A stretch of 17,770 nt of DNA from Planctomycetaceae bacterium (GCA_031259095.1 JAIRLW010000397.1:1-17770), one strand, 5' to 3'; shown: positions 1 through 7,852, numbered from the stretch's first letter. Notes: generated by a model not told the origin, from the sequence alone. Numbers and translations are program-made.

Positions 1-29
1 GAAAATGGGGAAAAGATGGAGGGACAAAG

Positions 30-47
30 ATTCCACTGAAATATTAC
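30..47 (-). repeat. Solo end of a GTAA-type MITE upstream of argH
   Basis: ATTCCACTGAAATATTAC here matches, at 17 of 18 positions, the right end of the complete 190-bp element at 1545-1734. The partner end would lie to the left of the window. The element ends only a few bases before the argH ribosome binding site, so argH is either transcribed through the element or from a promoter inside it. Confidence 0.75.
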
Positions 48-52
48 GACAA

Positions 53-58
53 AAGGAG
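53..58 (+). promoter_or_regulatory. Ribosome binding site of argH
   Basis: AAGGAG lies 7 bases before the GTG at 66 and fixes that codon as the start. The next in-frame ATG falls at residue 71, inside the conserved fold. Confidence 0.8.
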
Positions 59-65
59 ATTTTTT

Positions 66-1541
66 GTGTCGCCTAAAAAGAAATCCAATACTTCACCCTC
101 AGCCGGTTCCGCGTCAACCGGATTGCCGACTGGTTCTTCTCAGGAAAAAGCAAAAGCGTGGGGTGGAGTTTTCACTGAAGGTACAGACCGTCGTGTTGAG
201 TTGTTTACTGAAAGTATCAGTATTGACCGTCGTCTTTACGCGGTTGACATTCGCGGTTCCATTGCTCACGCCCGAATGCTTTGTGATGTCGGAATTCTCA
301 CTGCGGAGGAATTTCATCAGATCGAAGAAGGGCTTCTTGAAATCCGGCGGCGAATTGAAGACAACCAATTTTCGTTCAACATTGAATTTGAAGATATTCA
401 CATGCACATCGAACACGCCTTGATTGAAATGATCGGCGATGTCGGGCGAAAACTGCATACTGCACGAAGCCGGAATGATCAGGTTGTTACCGATCTCCGA
501 TTGTGGACTCGTGAAGCAATTGACCGGATTGATCGGCGGTTAGTTGATCTTCAAGCGGCATTTGTGGGGCGTTGCGATGACGATTTCGACGTCATTTTGC
601 CCGGCTACACCCACATGCAACGCGCACAACCGGTTCTTGCTCCGCATATCTGGCTGGCATATTGTGAAAAGTTTGATCGGGATCGTCAACGGCTTCGGGA
701 TTGCCGGTCGCGTGTGAATATTCTCGGACTGGGTGCGGCGGCTCTTGCCGGAACCAGTATTCCCATTGATCGAACCAAAACAGCGGAATATCTCGGTTTT
801 GAACAAATTGCCGCTAACAGTCTTGATGTTTCCAGTGACCGCGATTTTGTACTGGAAGCGGCGTTTTGTCTTGCAGAAATTGCAATTCATTTGAGTACGT
901 TAGCGGAGGAATGGATACTTTGGTCTACTTCCGAATTTAATTTTATTCGATTACCGCAAACATTTTGTACGGGTTCATCAATTATGCCCCAAAAGATCAA
1001 TCCTGATATTCTGGAACTGATTCGCGGTAAAACTGCCCGTGTTGTCGGCAATCTCCAGACGCTTCTGGTTTTGACGAAAGGACTTCCGCTTGCCTACAAC
1101 CGTGATTTACAAGAGGACAAACCGCCGATATTTGATTCTTTCGATACGCTTGAAGCGGTACTGACCTTAGTTGCGCCGTTGGTGGAAAGGGCAACGCTTA
1201 ATCGTGAAAGTATTATCGGCAGGCTGGATCGCGGTTATCTTGATGCAACAACATTGATGGAATATCTAATTATGAAAGGTGTTCCGCAACGAACTGCACA
1301 TGAAATTGTTGGACGTCTTGTTCGTCTTGCGATGGGGCGTGACATACCGCTTGTGAAGTTACCGCTCAAAGAGTTTCACGAAATTTACGAGGGATTTGAT
1401 TACAATGTTTTTTCTATTTTAGGAGCGTCAAATGCGGTTGCGGCGATGAAAAGTTACGGCTCAACCGCGCCGAATCAGGTTCGGACACAGATTGACCATT
1501 GGAAAACGAAAATCGATCAGGCATATCGGGAATTAAGATGA
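66..1541 (+). CDS. argH: Argininosuccinate lyase
   Basis: Last enzyme of arginine biosynthesis: it cleaves argininosuccinate to arginine and fumarate in the cytoplasm and works as a homotetramer of the fumarase/aspartase superfamily. The 491-residue protein shows the three conserved blocks of the family in order: HTARSRND at 131-138, YTHMQRAQP at 181-189 with the catalytic-region His183, and the superfamily signature [12 protein letters not shown] at 303-314, whose serine loop supplies the catalytic base. The second lysine usual in MPQKKNP is an isoleucine here. The first 30 or so residues are a Lys/Ser/Thr-rich extension before the conserved AWGGVF start; they are probably disordered. The start is GTG with a good ribosome binding site 7 bases upstream. 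No other arginine genes are next to it. The stop codon lies inside the target duplication of the MITE that follows, so that insertion left the reading frame complete or created its present end. Confidence 0.97.
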   Translation: MSPKKKSNTSPSAGSASTGLPTGSSQEKAKAWGGVFTEGTDRRVELFTESISIDRRLYAVDIRGSIAHARMLCDVGILTAEEFHQIEEGLLEIRRRIEDNQFSFNIEFEDIHMHIEHALIEMIGDVGRKLHTARSRNDQVVTDLRLWTREAIDRIDRRLVDLQAAFVGRCDDDFDVILPGYTHMQRAQPVLAPHIWLAYCEKFDRDRQRLRDCRSRVNILGLGAAALAGTSIPIDRTKTAEYLGFEQIAANSLDVSSDRDFVLEAAFCLAEIAIHLSTLAEEWILWSTSEFNFIRLPQTFCTGSSIMPQKINPDILELIRGKTARVVGNLQTLLVLTKGLPLAYNRDLQEDKPPIFDSFDTLEAVLTLVAPLVERATLNRESIIGRLDRGYLDATTLMEYLIMKGVPQRTAHEIVGRLVRLAMGRDIPLVKLPLKEFHEIYEGFDYNVFSILGASNAVAAMKSYGSTAPNQVRTQIDHWKTKIDQAYRELR

Positions 1542-1742
1542 AAGGTAATATCTCAGTGGAATATTCTTTTAGCACACAGATAACGCAGATCGTTAAGATT
1601 GCACAGATCGCTTTTATTAGTAGTCGTTCATTTTTTCTTATCGGCGCAAATCTGTGTTTTATCAGTGTCATCTGCGTGCTTTATCGAAATTGCCGGTCTT
1701 GCCATGAAAAACAAAAATTCCACTGATATATTACGATGAAAG
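1537..1742. mobile_element. 190-bp MITE with 8-bp target duplication (IS66-like ends)
   Basis: The element runs from 1545 to 1734. Its terminal inverted repeats are GTAATATCTCAGTGGAAT (1545-1562) and the complement of ATTCCACTGATATATTAC (1717-1734), matching at 17 of 18 positions. The same 8 bases, GATGAAAG, flank it at 1537-1544 and 1735-1742, as expected for a target-site duplication. A second pair of inverted segments lies inside (1571-1590 against 1661-1680, 16 of 20 matches) and carries the CAGAT motif seen in many dispersed repeats. There is no credible coding capacity. Ends starting GTAA and an 8-bp duplication are known traits of the IS66 family, so mobilisation in trans by such a transposase is plausible, although none is in the window. 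Confidence 0.85.
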
Positions 1743-1786
1743 ATACCCAGATTATTCCTCAAAAACTAAGACAATCCGAAAAACAC

Positions 1787-1790
1787 GGAG
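1787..1790 (+). promoter_or_regulatory. Ribosome binding site of the FkbM-type gene
   Basis: GGAG lies 6 bases before the ATG at 1797 and supports that start over the later ATG at residue 8. Confidence 0.7.
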
Positions 1791-1796
1791 AATTCT

Positions 1797-2738
1797 ATGA
1801 AAAAGTTACAAAATATTATGCGAGAAATAAAAATGTTCATCAAATGGTTTACGCCTTACGGTATTATTGAATATTGCAATAAAAAGGAAAACGCCGAAAA
1901 AAAAGCAACAAGAAGACGTCGATGGCGTAAGAAGAAAGAAATCGTCCACTATTTCAGAAATTTCGGCAACATCACTCAGGATTCGGAAATTTTAGAAGTG
2001 ATCAATTATCTTCAACATAATCCGTTTTCGGTTTTTCCGTATGATTTCACGAAACAATATATTGCCGATAACATTGAGGTTTTTACGGATACAAAAGATG
2101 ACACGATGTATATTCTCCATGAAAACAAGAAAATGTATTTTCCTAAAGGTTGGGAAGAAGAGGAGATTCAAAATTATTACAATCGTTTACTGATTGAGCA
2201 GGACGTTAATTCGCCGCATCGGTATGAGAGCGACGCCGTTCATGTGGATAACGGCGATATTGTTGCGGATATAGGAGCCGCCGAAGGTATTTTTGCTCTT
2301 TCCAATATTGAGAAGGCAAGAAAAGTTTATCTGTTTGAATGTGACAGCGGTTGGATTGAAGCGTTAGAAAAAACATTTGAGTTATGGAAAGAAAAAATAG
2401 TTATTGTAAATAAATTTGTCTCCGATCATACCAAAGGCGATTATATGACGTTGGACGATTACTTAAACGGAAATGAAATAAATTTTATAAAAGCGGATAT
2501 TGAAGGCGATGAAACTCGTCTGTTACAGGGAGCCAAAAAAACATTCGCAAACGCTAAAAAACTCCAAATGGTACTTTGTGCCTATCATAAAGAAAACGAC
2601 GCTAAAATGTTACAAAAAGAATTGGCAGCGCAAAAGTTCAAAACGGAATTTTCGAAGCGTTATATGCTTTTTATTTATGATGCGGAGTTAAGAGAACCCT
2701 ATTTGCGGCGAGGTATTATCCGCGCTTCAAATTTCTGA
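1797..2738 (+). CDS. FkbM family SAM-dependent methyltransferase
   Basis: Predicted class I methyltransferase of the FkbM family, which typically O-methylates sugars or polyketide and glycan intermediates; the substrate here cannot be read from sequence. The 313-residue protein has a positively charged N-terminal part (KKATRRRRWRKKKE at about 35-48), then the Rossmann-type core: motif I DIVADIGAAEG at 154-164 for S-adenosylmethionine binding, the acidic strand-2 residue in VYLFECD (Glu181), then TLDDYL at 218-223 and FIKADIEGDETRLLQGA at 230-246, the hallmark FkbM block with Asp234. It has no membrane segment or signal. It stands alone between a MITE and a convergent lipoprotein gene, with no glycosyltransferases nearby. 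Its AT-rich, lysine-rich coding style differs a little from argH and gyrA, which could point to acquisition, but that is weak. Confidence 0.88.
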   Translation: MKKLQNIMREIKMFIKWFTPYGIIEYCNKKENAEKKATRRRRWRKKKEIVHYFRNFGNITQDSEILEVINYLQHNPFSVFPYDFTKQYIADNIEVFTDTKDDTMYILHENKKMYFPKGWEEEEIQNYYNRLLIEQDVNSPHRYESDAVHVDNGDIVADIGAAEGIFALSNIEKARKVYLFECDSGWIEALEKTFELWKEKIVIVNKFVSDHTKGDYMTLDDYLNGNEINFIKADIEGDETRLLQGAKKTFANAKKLQMVLCAYHKENDAKMLQKELAAQKFKTEFSKRYMLFIYDAELREPYLRRGIIRASNF

Positions 2739-2761
2739 AACATGGGTTAAAAAAACATTGA

Positions 2762-2823
2762 GTCCCATTAGTCCCTAATGTCCTTAAAATTGGGACATTA
2801 GGAACTTTAGCGACTAATGGGAC
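2762..2823. repeat. Imperfect palindrome between convergent genes
   Basis: Left arm 2762-2783 reads GTCCCATTAGTC then CCTAATGTCC. The right arm has GGACATTAGG at 2793-2802 and GACTAATGGGAC at 2812-2823. All 22 arm positions pair, with a 9-base bulge (2803-2811) and an AT-rich 9-base loop. It lies between the 3' ends of the FkbM-type gene and the TolC-like gene. It could end transcripts from both sides, but neither side has a clean T-run, so it may equally be a dispersed repeat. Confidence 0.75.
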
Positions 2824-2907
2824 AATATTCTTTGAGATTCAAAAAAATCGTTATTATACTTATCGCCTTTTAGATTTCGGTTTTTGTTTCTATTAATACA
2901 GTCTTTT

Positions 2908-2921
2908 GCCCCTAGCGGGGC
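2908..2921. repeat. Short GC-rich hairpin
   Basis: GCCCC-TAGC-GGGGC forms a perfect 5-bp stem 69 bases beyond the stop of the minus-strand TolC-like gene. On the minus strand it is followed by AAAAGAC rather than a T-run, so it is not a textbook intrinsic terminator. Confidence 0.5.
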
Positions 2922-2989
2922 TAAGAATAGGATAAATTGATCTCAAAACAAAATTTTAAAGTAAAAACGAGTATCGTTTGATTTGTGTT

Positions 2990-5200
2990 TTACAATGGCG
3001 GAAGTGAAGAAGAATTTTCGACATACCGATTGTTTCGTGTCGGCACAGGTTTGATAACGGAAGGAGTGGTAAACGAAACCTGCGAATTAGTCAACGACGA
3101 ACCGGATATTCCGTTGTTGGTGAGCGGAACCGAATTAGTTGCCGGAACGACAGCCGATTTCGGCGGTAACAACGGACTATTCGACTGTGTTTCGATAACC
3201 TGTGGAGGCGGCGGAGCAATCAACGGCGAATCCGACGGAATCGATTCAGGATAGGTTTGACCGTCAAGAATCGTATTATTATAATTGTTTTGATGCTGTT
3301 GGTAAGTTCCACGACTCACAATTCGCGGTCGAGTAAATCCGTAATTCAAATAATGTCCGGCATCGCGTTCACGTGCGCGACGTTTGGCGTCGAAATATGC
3401 TTTCGCGGGCCACGCCCCTTCTGATAACGAAACATTATTGTATTCCAGCAACGAACCTTTGCGGTAATGTAATGTCATAATCGCCAGATTATAATCGACA
3501 ATCGAACGATAATATTCTGTTTCGGCTTCCGCCTGACGACGTTGAGCGTCGAGTAATTGGTCGAGCGTGGTTGTTCCTGCATCGTATGCAGCCTTGACCG
3601 ACTTTACTTCGTCGTCTGCCGCAATTCGTCGTTGTAACACCGTGTGGCTTTGCTGATAAGCCTGACTGATTTCCCGAAACGAATCGGCGAGTTGATGAGT
3701 CAGTTCTAATTCCTGTTCTTGTAACAATGCGCGTGATCGGGCTAATTGGAGTTGTGCGTTGCGCACACCTGCCAGTTCTTTTCGCCAACCAAACGGCATC
3801 GACGCTTCAAAGCCCATGACCCAACTTGCATAATTACCGGTAGTGAGCGAACCATAAGCGTTACTTCGGCTGTTATCAGGATTCAAAAGGTCTTTGCCCG
3901 CTCCTGTCCAACGATAATTGGCATTGAAATCTAATCGCGGTAACAGAAAATTCTTGGACGCGATCAATTCCAGTTCACGCTTTTTGACGTCCCATTTTTG
4001 TTTACGCAATTCCGGCGACCGCAAAAGGGCTTCACAAATCACATTTTGCCAATCAAGTTTTAACGGAGCAATAATCGGATCGTCAATCGGTCGGATTAAA
4101 CGTCCATCGGTTGAGGTAAGACCAATAATGTATCGAAGTACATTTTCTGCTTTGAACAAATTACTCTGTGCTACTTCCGATTGAGCGCGGAACATATAGT
4201 AATTATGTCGTGCTTGAGCCTCATACTGAGCGCTTCCACCGAAAGTGCTGACAGTAAACTTTGCGTTAATTTGCAACCAAGTTTGTTGAGCGGCGTCACG
4301 ACCGGATTTGACGGATTCGAGGCGATGATAAGCGTAGTACAAATTCCAGTACGCTTTTTCGACGTCCGCAACAAGATTCCGTGCCGCCATTTCAAAATCA
4401 TTCAATGCCGTATCTGTACTGATTCGGGCAATGGAAACTCCGTTATAAAATCCCGGTGTGGCTCCCGGTCCGGCAATCCGGTTAAACTGAATACCATTGC
4501 CTTGCAACAACGGTTGACGGAAACCGCCTTCGAGATAACTTGTCCAACTGACTGGAGCCGTATCGCCCACCCGATATTGGTTGACGTGATTCACGTAAAA
4601 TTGTCCGCCGGTTACCGCATATTTATTGATTCCAACGGACAAAGTTGCCGCGTCATCTTGATAATTGGATATATAGGGATTGGGAGCGCCGAATACACGT
4701 TGAGGAACATCGGTTTTTGACCAGTTGGTCGCCGCCGTCAACTGACCGTCAAAAGCGGAAAGAGCCGCTTCAACACCGTAACGCGGATCGCTTTCGACTA
4801 ATGCCGGATCGTAAACCGTTCCAACGGCTCCCGGTGACGAGAGAAGCATTCCCGGTGTTCCAGACACTCCAGCCTGAGAAAAACCAACACCATTGAGTGT
4901 TCGAATGACTTTGCTGTTTTTTAGTGCAATTTGGATGGCTTCTTCGAGAGTTAAGTCCCAATAATCGGTTGGATTGGGATTATCCAAAGTCAACGGTTCC
5001 AGTGTTTGGCAGACTTCCAGCGTTGAAGCAACATTTACGTCTGGATAATCGATCCGTGTTGCTTTGGTATTCAGGTGTTTTTTGTAGTTTCCTTTTTCGG
5101 TCAGGTAAAGCGGTTGTTGTGGGTGGCAACCAATCTGGCTGCACAAACTCACGAGGAACATCCCCAATACGACCATTAAAATACGGCGGAGACTATTCAT
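2990..5200 (-). CDS. TolC-family outer-membrane efflux lipoprotein
   Basis: Outer-membrane channel of the OEP (TolC) family, the exit duct of tripartite efflux pumps or type I secretion. The 736-residue protein starts with a basic, hydrophobic signal (MNSLRRILMVVLGMFLVSLC) followed by SQIGC, an acceptable lipobox that would make Cys25 the lipidated residue. The usual TolC opening DLTLEEAIQIALKNS follows at about 82-96, and two long helical repeats with alanine- and glutamine-rich amphipathic segments run to about residue 600, including AYDAGTTTLDQLLDAQRR. A planctomycete-like block (HYRKGSLLEY, WPAKAYFDAKRRARERDAG) comes next, then a tail of about 100 residues rich in Pro, Ser, Asn and Thr not seen in enterobacterial TolC. 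No membrane-fusion or inner-membrane pump gene is adjacent, so the partner is unknown. A weak purine-rich site (AAGGAAG) precedes the start. Confidence 0.9.
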   Translation of the reverse strand: MNSLRRILMVVLGMFLVSLCSQIGCHPQQPLYLTEKGNYKKHLNTKATRIDYPDVNVASTLEVCQTLEPLTLDNPNPTDYWDLTLEEAIQIALKNSKVIRTLNGVGFSQAGVSGTPGMLLSSPGAVGTVYDPALVESDPRYGVEAALSAFDGQLTAATNWSKTDVPQRVFGAPNPYISNYQDDAATLSVGINKYAVTGGQFYVNHVNQYRVGDTAPVSWTSYLEGGFRQPLLQGNGIQFNRIAGPGATPGFYNGVSIARISTDTALNDFEMAARNLVADVEKAYWNLYYAYHRLESVKSGRDAAQQTWLQINAKFTVSTFGGSAQYEAQARHNYYMFRAQSEVAQSNLFKAENVLRYIIGLTSTDGRLIRPIDDPIIAPLKLDWQNVICEALLRSPELRKQKWDVKKRELELIASKNFLLPRLDFNANYRWTGAGKDLLNPDNSRSNAYGSLTTGNYASWVMGFEASMPFGWRKELAGVRNAQLQLARSRALLQEQELELTHQLADSFREISQAYQQSHTVLQRRIAADDEVKSVKAAYDAGTTTLDQLLDAQRRQAEAETEYYRSIVDYNLAIMTLHYRKGSLLEYNNVSLSEGAWPAKAYFDAKRRARERDAGHYLNYGFTRPRIVSRGTYQQHQNNYNNTILDGQTYPESIPSDSPLIAPPPPQVIETQSNSPLLPPKSAVVPATNSVPLTNNGISGSSLTNSQVSFTTPSVIKPVPTRNNRYVENSSSLPPL

Positions 5201-5225
5201 TTTTCTTCTTCCTTGTGTAATGAAC

Positions 5226-5272
5226 GATAGAATCCTTCTATCAATGAATTTTCCTCAATCGTTGGGGAAAAT
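5226..5272 (-). promoter_or_regulatory. Two tandem hairpins in the leader of the TolC-like gene
   Basis: Read on the minus strand, ATTTTCC / GGAAAAT (5272-5266 with 5254-5248, loop of 11) is followed by GATAGAA-GGA-TTCTATC (5242-5226), a perfect 7-bp stem with a 3-base loop. Both lie between the predicted promoter and the start codon, and could affect message stability or translation. Confidence 0.5.
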
Positions 5273-5289
5273 CCTTTTTTGGGCGGCTA

Positions 5290-5318
5290 AGTATAATAAT
5301 TCTTTTTCTTTTTGATAA
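5290..5318 (-). promoter_or_regulatory. Predicted sigma-70 promoter of the TolC-like gene
   Basis: On the minus strand TTATCA (5318-5313) is separated by 17 bases from TATACT (5295-5290). The -35 box matches 4 of 6 and the -10 box 5 of 6 consensus bases. It lies about 90 bases upstream of the start codon. Confidence 0.5.
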
Positions 5319-5880
5319 GAGGAATTTTAAAAAAATGACGCTTCAACAATAAAATTAGTCAATAAATCTGGATTTACCGACTATTCCTGCAAAATCAAAT
5401 CGTCCCAAATACCGAAAAAGTTTAATTAACAGGAAAAGTTTTTGTATTTTTCCAAAACGATATAACAGGAAAAATCGACCTAAATTTCCTAAAAGACGTA
5501 TTTTTCTTATTTTATTCATGAAATGAATCACCAAACTAAGAAGGATTCAATACTGAACATATTGATTTTGATACATGTTGAAATCATTACTTTTGAACAT
5601 TCCTTGTTTTTCCTATAAATAATCAAAAAGTAGTATTTGTTGCAATACAACTCACCGTTCTTTCTGGAATCGTCCGGCTAAAACGTCAAGTCCAATGAAA
5701 TGAGAGCAAACGGATTATTAAGTACAATCCGTCATGTCGGGATAAAACAATTGATTGATACAATCGTTTGAATTTACCAAAAGGCTATTTCTAAAATTCA
5801 AAATTTAGTCTATACTGTTTTCCTCAACACTGTTTTACAATGTTGTCTTTTTGAAAAAAGAACCAGTTTTTAACATTTCC
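5319..5880. other. Long AT-rich divergent intergenic region
   Basis: About 560 bases without a supported gene, between the TolC-like promoter and the metallophosphoesterase. Visible items are a repeated AACAGGAAAA (5429-5438 and 5464-5473), a small palindrome ATTCAT-GAA-ATGAAT (5514-5528) and many homopolymer A/T runs. A possible -10 box for the phosphoesterase, TATACT at 5811-5816, lacks a good -35. I see no RNA gene or riboswitch-like architecture. Confidence 0.5.
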
Positions 5881-5884
5881 CAAA

Positions 5885-5890
5885 GGAGAA
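5885..5890 (+). promoter_or_regulatory. Ribosome binding site of the metallophosphoesterase
   Basis: AGGAGA (in AAAGGAGAAG) ends 4 bases before the ATG at 5895 and fixes the start so that the twin-arginine motif is at the very N-terminus. Confidence 0.75.
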
Positions 5891-5894
5891 GAAT

Positions 5895-6971
5895 ATGCGA
5901 CGGCGTGATTTTTTAACAACTGCCGCAACAGCCGGTGTTGCGGCAACCGCTTTTTCCAATTCGGTACTTCATGCGGCAGAAACAGTTGCTGTTCCGGTGG
6001 AGAAAAAATCCTTGCGATTATGTTTCAAAGAAGACGGAACATTCAAGATCGCTCAATTCACCGACGCCCATTATCGCGTTAGCAGTAAAATGATTGCTAT
6101 CGAATCGGTGCGGCTCATCGAAGAAACGCTCGACGCGGAAAAACCACAACTCGTTGTTTATACCGGAGATATTGTTGCAAATAAAATGAAGTTCGCCGGT
6201 AATATCACCCAAGGTTGGGACGATATTCTTGCTCCTTGTATTGAACGTGAAATCCCTTATGCGGTCGTTTTTGGTAACCACGAACACGATCACAGTGAAA
6301 TGAGCCGCCGTGAAATCGTACACTATATCGCTCAAAAACCGTACAGTTTAACACAACCGAGTCCGCCGCTTATTACAACCGGCGATACCGATTACGTTCT
6401 TGAAATTTTTGACAACAATAAAATTGTCAATCTTATTTATTGTATCGATTCCGGCGATACCGGTTGTCCTTATGGAAGCGGATATAATGCGCTTCGCAAC
6501 GATCATGTTCAATGGTATCGGGAACAGAGCGACGCTTATACAAAACAAAATGGCGGTAAACCAATACCGGCGTTAACGTTTTTTCATATTCCCGTCAATG
6601 AATATAGTGAGATGATTCATTTCAAAGAAAGAGACAAAGCAATCATTGTTGGTAAACGTCAGGAAGATGAATGTACCTGCGCGATTAACGGCGGAATGTT
6701 TCTGACCATGCGTGAGTGTGGCGATACGATGGGAATTTTTGTGGGGCATGATCATGTTAACGATTATATTGGAATGTGGTGTGGTATTGCGTTGGCTTAT
6801 GGGCGTTGGTCTGGAACAAAAACAACCTACGGCAGCGATAAAATGATTCACGGCAGCCGACTCGTCGAATTAACCAAAAATGCGGGACGCTCCTTCCGAA
6901 CTTGGATACGACAACGCGGCGGTGAAATATTCGACAATATCAATGTCCCCAAAGACCTAACAACAAAATAA
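5895..6971 (+). CDS. Tat-exported calcineurin-like metallophosphoesterase
   Basis: Predicted dinuclear-metal phosphoesterase (PF00149 type), closest in motif layout to the purple-acid-phosphatase-like Dcr2/Sia1 group. The 358-residue protein opens with a twin-arginine signal, MRRRDFLTTAATAG, ending near HAA at 26-28, so it is folded and probably metal-loaded before export. Metal-binding motifs come in the standard order: FTDAH (Asp57, His59), TGDIV (Asp92), GNHEHD (Asn128, His129), FFHIP (His231) and GHDHVND (His285, His287). All expected ligands are present, so it should be active; the substrate, a phosphomonoester or diester, is unknown. It is transcribed alone: a long divergent region precedes it and a strong palindromic terminator follows. 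Cysteines at 183, 191, 260, 262, 275 and 297 could form disulfides after export, which is an inference. Confidence 0.93.
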   Translation: MRRRDFLTTAATAGVAATAFSNSVLHAAETVAVPVEKKSLRLCFKEDGTFKIAQFTDAHYRVSSKMIAIESVRLIEETLDAEKPQLVVYTGDIVANKMKFAGNITQGWDDILAPCIEREIPYAVVFGNHEHDHSEMSRREIVHYIAQKPYSLTQPSPPLITTGDTDYVLEIFDNNKIVNLIYCIDSGDTGCPYGSGYNALRNDHVQWYREQSDAYTKQNGGKPIPALTFFHIPVNEYSEMIHFKERDKAIIVGKRQEDECTCAINGGMFLTMRECGDTMGIFVGHDHVNDYIGMWCGIALAYGRWSGTKTTYGSDKMIHGSRLVELTKNAGRSFRTWIRQRGGEIFDNINVPKDLTTK

Positions 6972-6992
6972 CTTCTAAAAACTCATTTTTTG

Positions 6993-7042
6993 ATCGACCG
7001 AAACAGACTAAAATCGATTTTAGTCGATTTCGGTCGATTTTA
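6993..7042 (+). terminator. Palindromic terminator after the metallophosphoesterase
   Basis: ATCGACCGAAA (6993-7003) pairs with TTTCGGTCGAT (7028-7038), and the inner 20 bases 7006-7025 (GACTAAAATCGATTTTAGTC) are a perfect palindrome. Only the two positions between them (CA/GA) mismatch. TTTTAA follows at once. It starts 21 bases after the stop codon, as expected for an intrinsic terminator, though the tract is short. Confidence 0.65.
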
Positions 7043-7085
7043 ATCTATGAAGAAATAAGTTTTTCGAAAATCCCTTTAATAAATA

Positions 7086-7147
7086 GTCTGCAAAAATCTG
7101 CGTAATCTGCGGATTATTTTTTTCCGAGTATTCGGTAGTTAATAAAA
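7086..7147 (+). repeat. ATCTGCG / GTTAATAAAA dispersed repeat, copy 1
   Basis: Contains ATCTGCGTAATCTGCGGA, a degenerate spacer and GTTAATAAAA. The same order of blocks recurs at 8087-8148 in the same orientation, and a shortened copy in reverse sits at about 7869-7900. Similar ATCTGCG-rich segments are common dispersed repeats in several bacterial phyla. Confidence 0.65.
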
Positions 7148-7165
7148 ATAGACCGTTACATTGAA
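7138..7165 (+). repeat. Left inverted repeat framing the PIN gene
   Basis: A 28-base sequence from GTTAATAAAAATAG to CGTTACATTGAA. Its reverse complement recurs at 7853-7879 with a single missing A and no other difference. It ends 2 bases before the PIN start codon, so the gene has no room for a normal ribosome binding site outside the repeat. Confidence 0.9.
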
Positions 7166-7167
7166 AC

Positions 7168-7842
7168 ATGATGGATCAATACGTGTTATTAAACAAACTG
7201 GTACAGCAATGTCTGAAGAAACCGCCGGTTCAGAAAAAGTTTCCAAAAGAGGAAAATAAACAACTTGCCGTTCAGATTAGAAATTGGCTGGAACTGTACG
7301 GAAATAACGGCAACGTTAAAAATCAAAACGAAATCCGAATACTTCGTGATTTTCTGTTATTCCACGAAGCGGCGTCCAAAGGAACGATTCCTGTTCAAAA
7401 AAACCGGCAGGAAATATCGTTTTATCTTGTTATTGATACGAATATATTCTTTCACGATGAAAAAATTCTAAGTCGGTTGAATAACAATGATATTTGTGTT
7501 TTACCGCAAATTGTTCTTGACGAATTGTCTAATCGTGCGAGAGATAAAAATGTTCGGGGAAAGAAATCGCAACGAATATTGAGTTATATCCGGCAGTTTC
7601 CCGCAAACCGTATGTTGCAAACCCGTACCAACCGTTCGGAAGTTCGGCAATTGTTACCGAAATTTTATACGGCAACGAATAATAATGATGAATGTGATCT
7701 TCAGATTCTTGCGGCGACTAAACGGTTGCTTCTGGACAAGAAACCGGCGCAACTACTTTCCAACGATTTTGAGTTACGACAAAAAGCCGCCGAATTGAAT
7801 ATTCCGGCTCTTTCGCTTCAGGAATTTCTTAACGGCAATTAA
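7168..7842 (+). CDS. PIN-domain protein, probable ribonuclease
   Basis: The C-terminal two thirds form a PIN domain, a metal-dependent RNase fold. Visible acidic landmarks are FYLVIDTNIFF (Asp90), VLPQIVLDELSNRA (Glu119), NNDECDLQIL (Asp174, Asp177) and LLSNDFELRQKAAELNI (Asp200), in the order and spacing of an intact active site. The 85 or so N-terminal residues are lysine- and asparagine-rich, helical in character and not recognised. At 224 residues it is longer than a VapC toxin (about 130), and no small antitoxin gene adjoins it, so a toxin-antitoxin role is not supported; the SNDFELRQKA segment recalls PIN domains of the PhoH/YlaK type. Two ATG codons (7168, 7171) compete for the start and neither has a Shine-Dalgarno site. 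The gene is closely bracketed by a 27/28-bp inverted repeat, suggesting it may move or have moved as a cassette. Confidence 0.82.
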   Translation: MMDQYVLLNKLVQQCLKKPPVQKKFPKEENKQLAVQIRNWLELYGNNGNVKNQNEIRILRDFLLFHEAASKGTIPVQKNRQEISFYLVIDTNIFFHDEKILSRLNNNDICVLPQIVLDELSNRARDKNVRGKKSQRILSYIRQFPANRMLQTRTNRSEVRQLLPKFYTATNNNDECDLQILAATKRLLLDKKPAQLLSNDFELRQKAAELNIPALSLQEFLNGN

Positions 7843-7852
7843 CTGTACAAAA

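Noticed and set aside
1499..1726. Small open frame across the argH end and the MITE
   Set aside because: It overlaps argH out of frame and then reads repeat DNA (ICVLYRNC type); dispersed repeats often give such false frames.
2908..2921. Intrinsic terminator of the TolC-like gene
   Set aside because: The stem is only 5 bp and is followed on the minus strand by AAAAGAC rather than a T-run.
2985..3254. Plus-strand open frame of 89 codons
   Set aside because: It lies wholly antisense to the C-terminal region of the TolC-like gene; its glycine-rich sequence is the complement of the Pro/Ser-rich tail.
4181..4720. Plus-strand open frame of 179 codons
   Set aside because: Antisense to the conserved TolC body, with no protein-like motif and no ribosome binding site.
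5811..5816. Promoter of the metallophosphoesterase
   Set aside because: TATACT is a fair -10 box, but the -35 position (TTTCTA) matches only half of the consensus and the region is AT-rich, so I do not list it as a feature.
7168..7842. VapC-type toxin of a toxin-antitoxin pair
   Set aside because: The protein is nearly twice the VapC length and no small antitoxin frame adjoins it within the inverted repeats.
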